Assembly: GCA_020881915.1 (NCBI GenBank)
Contig: JAJFPB010000005.1
Span: 4,526,001-4,590,000, forward strand
DNA: 64,000 bases
From: Paramyrothecium sp. XJ0827
Taxonomy: Eukaryota; Ascomycota; Sordariomycetes; Hypocreales; Stachybotryaceae
Reading direction: 5' to 3'
How positions within the stretch are numbered: position 1 is the first letter of the stretch; the number at the start of each line of letters is the position of its first letter. The notes under the pieces are model-generated. The model was given only the letters and a program-made list of their open reading frames with translations, made no database searches and was not told the origin of the DNA. Positions 11,860-21,323 of the stretch are shown here, in pieces. The translations under genes were made by a program, and so were the position numbers.

Positions 11860-13842
11860 TCACACCACAATACCCTCCAGTCTTTTAACCACATCTTCAT
11901 AAAATCTCATCGAGAGCTTTTCCGCAACCTCGTCAACCGTCTCGTCATCTCCCGCTGCTAGCCCGAGCTCCCTGTCACCGCTGAGGCATGTCCGCGCAGC
12001 TGCTTCGAATTTCTCTCCCATGCCAGCACCAATGTCCGCAATCTGGTCCTCTGCTAGCAACAGTTCCCGGACCCTCCTGACTAGGCTCGGGTTTCCTCTC
12101 GCGCGACGCAGATCCACGCCTACAATTTCCTCCACTGGTCTCCAGTGCGCGAGCTCCACGTAAATGACGCCTAGGCTGTAGATGTCAAAGCTCTTCTTGG
12201 AACGCTCACGTTCCTTGCGCCGGTTCGCCTGCGCATTCGGGTGCCGGTAAAGGTCGTGTTCAGCATCGTCGCCAGGAACGTCCGTCGTTTCCTCCAAGCC
12301 CCCCGGCCGAGAAAAGTCAAAACCCGAAAGGTACGGCTTGTGGTAATCTATGTGACCGGACCGAGTGCGGAAGAAAAGCACATTGTGGCTGCGTAGTCCC
12401 TTGTGCAGCCAATTGACTGCGTGTAAGTACAGCAGACAGTTGCTGAGTGCATGAGCAAGCTTTATCCTGTCGGTCACTCTAGGCTTGCGAGTTTCCTTGT
12501 CCAAAAGAAGCTCGCGCAAGGACACAGGCGGCAAGGAAGTATGCAGGTGATCGCCGCTGGGGCGTTCGAAGACGAGACCAAGTCGTCGGTCGAGTATGTC
12601 CACGTCCTCGATGGGAGCATTTGGATCTGCCTTGTCAAAAACCCCAAGGCAATGAGGGGTTCTAAAGGCCTCTGGCTTGGGGCTGTGATTCAGCAAGGCC
12701 GCTAGTTTTCGTACTCTGTCCACTATTTCCTCCTTGGACAAAGAGCTGGGAAGCTGACCGGCGGTATCATAGTCCTTCCATTCTATCCATATCTTCTTCT
12801 TGCCTTCTGAAGTCTTCATCACCGCTTCGCAACGAGGGGCATCCGACTCGTCCACATCATCTCCCAGCTCGATGAGATACCTCGGTATCCACAGGTTGCG
12901 TTGCTGGCTCGGGTTGGCCAAGCCCATGAACTCCGCAGTCTCTTGATCAACATGTGCCGCATGACCTGACTTTGGGTCAATCGTCTCATTGAAGGCCTTG
13001 AATCGGGCGAGCCTGGAGAGCTGCCTGAGGGCATCTGCGTTTGCCTCGCGGTCAAGTTTCGACATGCGCGAATGACCAAGCGGTGTCCCAGTTTCTAGCT
13101 GAGACTTGAGCGCCAAGACCAGGTGGCTCAAGTCTGCGATTTTATGGTGGAGGAGCAGGACACCCCGATTTGTATCCTGCACTGTATTTCGTATCTCTAC
13201 TTGCATGGAATGGTCCAGGATTTGAGTTATGCTATCGTTGAGAATGGAGAACTTGGCCAGCAACTTCTCAAATGCCTCCTTGTCCATGGTGCTCCAGCGC
13301 AGTCTTATCCAACCGCCTTGTGACTTGGATATTAACCCGACCATGGTTTTCCTGATGAAATCTCTCTTCCTATCCGCCATTGGGAAGTTTGCCTGCTTGG
13401 CATCCTTTTCTGGGGCGTCAAGCACGCCGTCGTCATCTTTGACAGTCTTCAAATTGTTGTGCTTGCGTTGGTGGTCGGTGAACTCATCAAATAAACACTG
13501 AATTTGCATAAGCAAGTCAAGAACCGTTTGACGATGTAAGTTGAAGACATTCGAGTTCAGAATACGTTCGTGATTTTTTTCATCGACGTCGAGCAGACCA
13601 GATGCCTCGCTCCATGTGTAGAGGCGGTGCTGTTCCATGCGCAGCCGCAGGTTTAGGTATTTGCACTCATCCTCGTAACCTAGTGCGGTGACTAAGAGCT
13701 GGATACCTTTGATCTCATGTAAGCCTCACTGTCTATGACATACGAACGTCTTGCATACCCTACCTTGCATGCAGCCTGTGAAGACCTGCAAGCCGATTGA
13801 CGCGACACCAACGGCTAGACCGGCGACAGACAGTGGATCCAT
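11860..13842 (-). CDS. HeLo-domain protein with C-terminal pseudokinase-like domain
   Basis: Two exons, 13842-13764 and 13706-11860, give 641 aa. The 57-bp intron (donor GTAGGG, acceptor AAAG) joins the N-terminus MDPLSVAGLAVGVASIGLQV...CMQ to GIQLLVTALGYEDECKYLNL. Together with WSEASGLLDVDE this is the HeLo (prion-inhibition and propagation) signature: a hydrophobic N-terminal helix, then an all-helical bundle to about residue 250. The C-terminal half (about 330-600) resembles a protein kinase: WIEWKDYD with Lys337 as the candidate beta-3 lysine, LHKGLRSHNVLFF (461-468) where HRD is expected, GFDFSR (488-493) where DFG is expected, then SFDIYSLGVIYVELAHWRP, a well-kept subdomain IX. The catalytic Asp of HRD is missing, so catalysis is doubtful. 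HeLo domains, as in HET-S, act at membranes in fungal cell death. It is divergent from the ABCG gene. Confidence 0.88.
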
Positions 13843-14707
13843 AACTCAGCTCTTGACGCTGAATGGTAAACTGCACTTCGACCAGATGTTTGTCGTCCTG
13901 AAGTTACCTCATCTGAGAATGGCTAATTACGCTATTGGCAACGAATATCAAAACAGGGAGTGCAAGGATGCGGGGCTTGACACAGAAAAGATTCAAGACG
14001 TCCCAAGTTGTGGCAAAGCACGACAGTGGGGTTCCCGTACGTATCCGAACATCCTGTCGCCATGCATGATACCTTACCTGACATGAGTTGCGTCGGCCAA
14101 AAGCTCCACCTCAACTGGATCAAACATCCCCGGCAGGTCGGCGACCATGAGAATTTTAGCCAAAAACTAAAAGTCGGCCAAAAGTTGGAGCTACCCATAT
14201 GACAGGCCTAAAGCTCCACCACAGCTGTAATAAGCATTCCCGGCAGGTCGGCGACCATGAAATCCTAGCTCAGCCTAAATGCCGAAGCTACAGGCAAGAC
14301 AGGCTCAATTTCCTTAATTCCTTATAGTCTGGGTGGGCCTATAATTCGGGTCATCGGGGACCAGACAAGATTTTAGCGGACTTGACCGAAAGATGCCAAC
14401 TGCTTGGGCGATAGTCTGCTGCAGTAAGATGACGAGGACCCATGGGAGTGAGACCTAGCAAGCAGATTGATAGGTTCATGAGTGGCTAAGCGAGGCTTGA
14501 AGGGTGAGCGCCACTGTCAGATGTCCCGGCACAGGGCCCCTTGCTCGAGTGGGTAGCGTACAAGTAAGTTCAGCTTGTGCTGGACATTTAAAAGCAACAG
14601 AATTCCGGCACATCTATTTGATTTTTTCGTGAACTAATTTTACTTATGAATGTCGCTTACCTTGTGTTTTTGAGACATCGCTGCCGTCGGGAATTCTGTC
14701 AGTGGCA
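13843..14707. promoter_or_regulatory. Shared upstream region of the HeLo gene and the ABCG transporter
   Basis: 865 bp between two divergent starts. It holds a two-copy imperfect repeat (14095-14260, listed separately) and the motif ACCTTACC at 14081-14088. The ABCG start is not fixed beyond doubt, because a short 5' exon could lie around 14645-14700. Confidence 0.55.
14095..14260. repeat. Two-copy imperfect direct repeat, 56-bp units 110 bp apart
   Basis: Copy A is 14095-14150 and copy B is 14205-14260. They align without gaps with roughly ten differences. Both begin GGCC(A/T)AAAGCTCCACC and end with the identical core CCCGGCAGGTCGGCGACCA plus TGA. Between them, GTCGGCCAAAAGTTGGAGCT (14173-14192) partly repeats the start of copy A, with the AGCTCCA element inverted. 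Confidence 0.85.
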
Positions 14708-16731
14708 ATGAAGCAGGACGGCAACGGCGCCGACCCGGAGTGGGGCTCGGCCGATGAACACCACCTCCTCAACACCTCCGTGAAGAACATCACCTGGACT
14801 GGTGTGACTGTTACAGTCAAGGACCGCGAGAGCAAGGAGCCGCGAGCTATTGTCGACAATATTGATGGCATAGTCGAAGCAGGTAAGGACGAACCTTACT
14901 ACGACATGGTACAATGGCCAATACTCGAAACTAACACCGTGAAGGCGAGATTTGTGCTCTTATGGGTCCTTCGGGATGCGGAAAGACCACATTACTTAAC
15001 GTTTTAGCAAGGCGTCCCACAAATGCTAGTGATGTGGCCGCCACGGTGCTAGTCAACGGGAGCAAACTTTCGCGCTCGGCTTTCCGCGCTATAACCTGTT
15101 TCGTGGAGCAGGAGGATGCACTCATAGGGTCTCTCACCGTCCGAGAAACTCTCGAATTCTCATCGCGCTTGGCCAGTACTAGGTTCGTTCCCTCCAAAAT
15201 ATATAAGAAACCTTCTCTTTCTTTTCGTTTCTTTTTGATGTATGAGAGTATGCTGACATGATGTTGTTCAAGCTCTCTTCCCAGAAAGGAGCGACTGCGC
15301 AGAATCAATGCTCTGCTCCGGTCCTTCGGTCTCACTGACCAAGCAAACACAATCATCGGCACGCCAATACGTAAGGGTATTTCTGGCGGGCAGAAGCGAA
15401 GAGTTGGCGTGGCGAGCCAACTGATCACGAGCCCCAAGATCTTGTTCCTCGACGAGCCGACAAGCGGTCTCGACTCCGCCGCCAGCTGGGAGGTCATCAA
15501 CTACCTAAAACAGGTTGCTCGGCGGAATAACCTCATTGTTATTTGCTCCATTCACCAGCCATCTACGTCGACGTTCAACCTGTTCGACAAGTTGCTGTTG
15601 CTTTCAGAGGGAAGGACACACTATTTCGGCCCAGTTAATCGAGTACTGTCACACTTCGAGGACCAAGGGCTGGAGATCCCCCAGCATACCAACCCCGCGG
15701 AATTCCTTCTCGAAAATGTCAACATCGATTTCGCCAGCGACAAGCACGCTGCTGCGTTGCGTCTGAACGAGTCGCATGATTCGTGGAAGCAATCAGTGGC
15801 TGCAAGCCAGCTGAAAGCAGACATCGAGTCTGCCGAGAAGCTGTACGGGCAGCTGGGCCTGGAAGACTCGCATAGGAAGCCTGGAGTATTGAGCCTCACA
15901 GTGACCCTGCTCCACCGCAGCTTTGTGAAGAGTTACCGCGACGTCGTGGCGTACGGCATACGGCTGGCCATGTATACAGGTCTTGCAGTAATGATGGGCA
16001 CGGTCTGGTTGCGTCTCCAACCGGAGCAGGAATCCATCCAGCCGTTCATTAATGCCATTTTCTTCGGATCTGCTTTCATGTCCTTCATGGCGGTCGCGTA
16101 CGTGCCGGCATTCCTCGAAGATCGACAGCAGTACGTCAAGGAGCACCAAAATGGACTTTACGGGGCACTTGAGCTCATCGTTTCGAATTTCCTGATCGGA
16201 ATACCGTACCTATTCATCATTGCCGTTGTGTTCTCGGTCATCTCCTACTGGCTGTCCAACTTCCAGCCGACGGCGACAGCCTTCTTCACCTGGGTCATGT
16301 GGCTGTTCCTGGACTTGCTGGCGGCGGAGTCGCTCGTGGTTCTCATGACGTCGCTTTTCCCAAGCTTCGTCATATCTCTTGCTCTCGTGGCCTTCGCCAA
16401 TGGACTCTGGATGTCTGTTGGTGGATTCATGGTGCCTCCCACCATCCTCAACGTCTTTTATAAGTACGTTTTCCACTACTGGGATTATCAAAAGTATGTG
16501 TTCGAGGGTATGATGGTCAATGAGTTTGCGGAGCGAAATTACTCGTGCGGTGCGGGCTGTCAGTGCATGTATCAGTCTTCGTTGGCCGACCAGTGCCAGA
16601 TTGCAGGGCAGGCTGTTCTGGATCAGTACGGTTACAAACCGGGAAACATGGGCAGGAATGTTGGTATAATGGTGAGCATCATATTCGGGTATCGTCTTGC
16701 GGCCTGGATCGTGCTCAAGCTGCGGCGTTGA
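14708..16731 (+). CDS. Half-size ABCG (WHITE-type) ABC transporter
   Basis: Three exons, 14708-14882, 14945-15182 and 15273-16731, give about 623 aa. Both introns restore the family: VEAG joins EICALMGPSGCGKTTLLNVL, and LAST joins SLPRKERLRRINALL. The nucleotide-binding domain comes first: Walker A GPSGCGKT near residue 66, signature ISGGQKRR near 174, Walker B KILFLDEPTSGLD near 192, and the H-loop SIHQPST near 230. The membrane domain follows, with six helices and the long extracellular cysteine loop before the last helix (NYSCGAGCQCMYQSSLADQC). All ATPase motifs are intact. Such half-transporters must pair to work and move lipids or hydrophobic compounds out of the cell or into organelles. 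The substrate is not readable. The start is the first ATG in frame (MKQDGNG). Confidence 0.9.
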
Positions 16732-17840
16732 GGGTGGATAATTGGTGTGGTTGCATCGCCCAGTCTGCCAGTGCAGTATATAGATCTCGGCACAAGGTGG
16801 ACTCTGTATAGCACATTTCCGTCTCAAAAAATGCTAAGCCGCCCTCTGGCAGGCCCACGCGTGTTCAGTACATACAACAATCAAGAGTCAATCTAAAAGT
16901 TGCTCGCATAGTTCTCCAAAGGTGAGTTCTATTCGATTGGTTCCTCGTTGGTTTGGTATGTCACCCCTCGCAAGAATGGGTACATTCTTGGGTTGTGCCT
17001 CAATAGGTGGGAGGAGAGAATACCATCAAGTTGAATGCAGTTTCCGAAGGACCCCTCCCTCGATCTCTCGTGCATATCCCCACGCTACCCGATGCCTGAT
17101 TCTGGGAATTTCCTTGAGCAATAGGGCTGCTGGGCTGCCACTCACCGTCTCAGTTCAGCTCAGTGTCGCAGTTTCGAGATGAACCCATGCAAGTCAAAGT
17201 CAAAGTCCCCGATTAAAAGGTGAGGTAAGGTAGCGATCAGGTACAAGCCGCCTTATCGGGGGGCGATAAGAATGCCTAGCCAACCATTAGCAGCCACATC
17301 GGAGGCACATGTGGGGCGCGGCGGAGCTTGGGCCACACCCTCTCTAAGACTCTTTTGCATTGGGCCGTTACCTTGTAGGTACAAGGGTCCCGTCGCCGTC
17401 ACCCCGCAACCAAGAGATCAGCAATACGACCCAAGCTAAGGCGAGGTAACAAGCTGCTGTCACCGACCGAGGCGGCCAGATTTTGCGTGACACAACAAGA
17501 TGACGATTTTGTTCGTTCCTCCTGTGTCTGCATGAACAGCTTTTGCCCTGGACGCGAAAACGACGATTCTATCAAGCGACACTGTTTTTGCAACTCATAT
17601 TTCAGCGATATCGTCGCCCCGCAAAACACCACTTACAAGAGCGATACAGCAACGACCATTGTTCTTCAATCCACCCAATCCTTTTCTAGAAGTGCACGAA
17701 CCTCGACATTCCAGTCTCGCATTCCATACGACCGGCAGTCCTCCACGGACTACAATACGGAAGCCGCAAGTAGCTCTGTAACTTGAGCAAGTCTCTGTCG
17801 GCCCTGGTGGATACACGGCGTGCGTGCCGTCGCCGCCGTC
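16732..17840. other. Intergenic region between ABCG and b561 genes
   Basis: About 1.1 kb. It contains GAGGTAAGGTAG at 17222-17233, a copy on the opposite strand of the CTACCTTAC motif found elsewhere, and the promoter and leader of the b561 gene. No coding frame is supported. Confidence 0.55.
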
Positions 17841-20450
17841 ATGGCGCCGACTCCGGACGAGTTTTCCGCCCCAGGCTCCGTCAACTACGACTCGGATACC
17901 ATGGTGGTGGGAGACGGAACTTGGGACTTTACCAAGAATACCTTCCTTCTGCCGAATCTTCAAAGTCCCAATTTCGAGACTATGCGTTACAATGGTTGGT
18001 TACCTCTGTCAATTCGTGGACGAGAAGTCTAGCTCACACCGCTCCTAGGAATGGGCAATAGGTTCTCGACGCTAACCCAGTATCACTCCATCGTCATGGC
18101 GCATGGAATCCTCGCCGCTTTCATCTTCCTTCTCTTCGTCCCTTCGGCCGTCATGTTCGCCAGGTTTTATACCAGAAGTCCTGGCTGGGCCATCAAATAC
18201 CACGCGCAACTGCAGATCTTCAGTGGGTTGTTGCTATTAGCCGTTTTCATCTTGGGCTTCTTTGCGGTTGGTCCTGAAAGAAACCTATCAAACCCACATC
18301 ATGGCATCGGCGTCGCTATTTTCGTCATGTTCGCTCTCCAGCTGGTCGGGGGTCGTCTCGTTCGTCACATCACCAAAAGCCGCTCCCTCCGCGTCATGAT
18401 TCATCAATGGTCAGGCAGAACCATTGCTCTCCTTGGAATAGCGCAGGTTCCCCTGGGTCTCACACTCTATGGTTCCCCGAAGTATCTTTTCATCTTGTTT
18501 GCTGTCTGGATGGCAGGCTTGGTTCTTGTTTACTTCACTTTGAGCTTCCGTTCTGCAGGACGTCGGGAACTGTACATGACCGGAGGTCGTTCTGAAGCGG
18601 GTAGGACCCGCGTAACCGAATCGGAATACTTCGCGTCAGATCACCATACTCAGCACGGCGGGAAAAGAAAATGGCTAGGTCCCTTGGCGGCTGGGGCGGG
18701 TATATTTGCATTGATGAGAGGAAGAAACAAAAATCGTGACCTGGATCGCAGCCGAAGCAGGTCCCGTTCTGTCAGCCGAAGCCGTGGACCAGAGGTTATT
18801 CCATCGAGACGTGGATCAGCCAGCTATCTGGATGAGAAGTACTCAGATGTTCGCCCGGCTAGAAAGAGCAGCGGCGGAGGCTTCATGAAGGCAGTCGCTG
18901 GGGCTGCCGCGGTAGTCGGAGCTGGGAAGCTTGTCTCTGGTTTCATGGGCCGTCGTGATCGACGAGACGAAGAGTACTCGGCTATTTCCACCGAAACACC
19001 CCGCCGCCATCGGCCGACGAGAGGTGCCATGACAATGAGTGAATACGATAGCGAAGTAACGAGAAACGTTGCCCCTGATGGGACCGAGACGTCACTTCTT
19101 CCGCCATCTGCAAACGCTCCCGCCATGGCTGCAGCAATGAGTGCAGCTGACACAAGACTGGGCACGCAACGACCAACGACTCCTCGGCCATCTCGTGCGC
19201 GTTACGCTGGAGGCCATGGAATTGAGGAGTCGGAGTATTCCTCATATGTGAGCCCATCAAGACGCCAACCAGTTGATCGACCTAGTGGCGGGTTTGGGCA
19301 GGGCATCATGGCTGGTCTCGGCATGGGATGGATCGCCAAGAAACTTGCAGACAGAAGAGCAAGGAAGGAAGAAGAGCGCCGTCTTAGAGAAGAGGATGAT
19401 CTGCGCTCGGGTACGTACGGCTCACATTACACGGGCGACGGCTATCCTTCGCCGTCCCGAAGACACACCCAACGACCGCCGGCACGAAGGCCGACAGGTG
19501 TGGGACACTCTACAGTGCTTTCAGAGACGACAACCGAATCGTCCTTTGACATGCCGCCCCGGGCTGGTGGACCCTATGCGCCTCCCGCACCGCCAGCTCA
19601 AGGCGCACCAGTTCCAGTCCCTGTCCCCGTCGGTGCAGGTCGTGCGCCAAGCGGCAGCCGAAGCCGTCACTCACGATCCCATTCACGACCACGACATGAC
19701 GTCGAGTCGGTTTCCATGCCGGCCATGCCTCCTGACCCTCAGGGCGTGCTACACTCGGAGGCCGAGGACACGTATATGTCCTCGGAAGGTCGTCATCAGC
19801 GGAGGCCTTCATCACGACGTAGGGCTGGGGACACAGCAGCCGCAGCAGCCGCCGTCCGAGCCGGAAGCCTTGCAGCAGATGAAGAGCGCGTCCATCGAAA
19901 CGAGAGGGAGCGTTACGGCTCGCCGCAGAGTCAGTCGGTGAGCGTCAAGCTCAAAATGCATGATGACAAGGACAGAAACGTAACCTTACGTCGGTTGACA
20001 GAGGAGGAGGCTATGGCAGCACGAGAAAGGGCAGACACCGAGAGCAGTCTGTCCGGTATTGAATCCCCGTCCAATCGCCGTCGCTATCGTCGAAACTCCA
20101 GTCAAAGGCGAGCGGAATCGGCAGCAGAGCGAAGGGTCGAGCAAGATCAACTGACGCCTCTATCCCCGCCGAATCCGGCTTTCGCAAAGGGTCGCCGGGC
20201 GAAAGACTCAGCCTATTACTCTGGCCAGGCTGGACCATCGGGCAGCACTCCCATGGCTGGGCAGACAGTCTCAAGTCTAGGGAGTCTAGCAAGCCCGGAA
20301 AGCCACGGAACATGGAGCGCCATGAGCCCCTCGCCAAGCGGACCAACAAAGGCTGAAGGATCCGCCGCTGCCGATAACAGAAGAAGGCGACGCTTGGAGA
20401 GACGAAGAGGAAGCTCCAGCAGACCATCGGGAGCTGACATGTTTGACTAA
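17841..20450 (+). CDS. Cytochrome b561-domain membrane protein with RS-rich tail
   Basis: Two exons, 17841-17994 and 18049-20450, give 851 aa. The intron (donor GTTGGT, acceptor CCTAG) joins NFETMRYNG to MGNRFSTLTQYHSIVMAHG. Residues 60-230 hold about five to six membrane helices with the b561 histidine pattern: MAHGILAA, IKYHAQLQ, PHHGIGVAIF and MIHQWSGRT. These are candidate ligands for two haems in a trans-membrane electron carrier. No DOMON domain precedes it, only a polar N-terminus of about 60 residues. The remaining 600 residues are disordered, with an RS stretch (RSRSRSVSRSR), Ala-rich segments (KAVAGAAAVVGAGKLV), charged repeats (RRARKEEERRLREEDD) and a Ser/Arg end. Fungal b561 proteins with such tails are poorly characterised. 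Redox partner and membrane are unknown. Confidence 0.85.
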
Positions 20451-21323
20451 TGAACCGTACGAAAATTGGACCATTTCCTCGGCTGGTTGAAAAGCGAGGT
20501 TCCTACGCCTTTTCGAACCAGCAGCACTGCTTGTTCTCCCAGATCTAGATCTTATCTAGATCTTGGGTCTAACCCTGATCAGGGGATAGTGGCTGCAACT
20601 TTTATTACCTTTTGGTGAAAATGATGGTACAGGCGTTCCGGATGTCCACGGTCTTTGTTTTCTATGCATCTCGAGGCGCATCAGCATTCTTTTGATTAGA
20701 CAAGAGTGGCTTTTTGACGACAGTGATGATGCTTTAATCTCCCTTCTGATTGTGCAAAGGATTTATGGAGGAAGAGCCGAGGTAGATAACAGACTATGTG
20801 TGTATATATAAGATAGGACGGTGGAGACATATTTCATATCGGAGGAGCCTGTAAATAGATGCATCTCATCCGCAAATATTGATAAATTTGTCACGCTTAA
20901 TACGTTATTTGCTTCCGTTGCCCACCCAATTAGTTCCATAATTTCGATTCCCCTCATGAGAAGAAGAAGAAAAAGAAAGAAGAAAAGAACCGTATCATGG
21001 GCCCATCGCTATGGGCCAAAGTGACTTGCTTGTCCGAGGTAGATTTGACGCTTTCTTGATGTAGATTTATTAGGGCGTGCTAGGCAAATTGACGTCGTGT
21101 GGGGCACCAGCACCCCTCCGTGTCTCAACCCTTGTTCGACGCGAACAGCCTTGTCAAGCAAGCTCCCCCCCTGTGGCGCCTGCGACGAGCTTCAAGAAGA
21201 GAACACTCTGGAGCACAGAAAGTTGATCAGCCTGACATCGGCCCCTTCGGTCTTGTTTTCTTTCCCCTCGATTTCTCTTGGCTGATCAATGGCTTTCGGA
21301 TTGACGCCCAGACACAAATAGCA
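20451..21323. other. Intergenic region between the b561 gene and GPI13
   Basis: About 870 bp with the b561 3' UTR and the GPI13 promoter. It holds two strong palindromes near 20541-20584 (listed separately) and an AG-rich run at 20957-20990. The GPI13 frame stays open up to 21099 but is not protein-like there. Confidence 0.6.
20541..20584. repeat. 3'-UTR hairpin and adjacent 12-bp palindrome
   Basis: AGATCTAGAT (20541-20550) is the exact reverse complement of ATCTAGATCT (20554-20563), leaving a 3-nt loop. The stem can extend outward through a CCC/GGG pair with one bulged T. Ten bases later CCCTGATCAGGG (20573-20584) is a perfect palindrome. It lies 90-135 bp past the b561 stop codon, where 3'-end processing or mRNA stability elements could sit. 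The role is inference. Confidence 0.8.

Noticed and set aside
21099..21323. N-terminal extension of GPI13 from an upstream ATG
   Set aside because: The 75 extra residues are not conserved in type and the MPQPSKK start fits the family topology.
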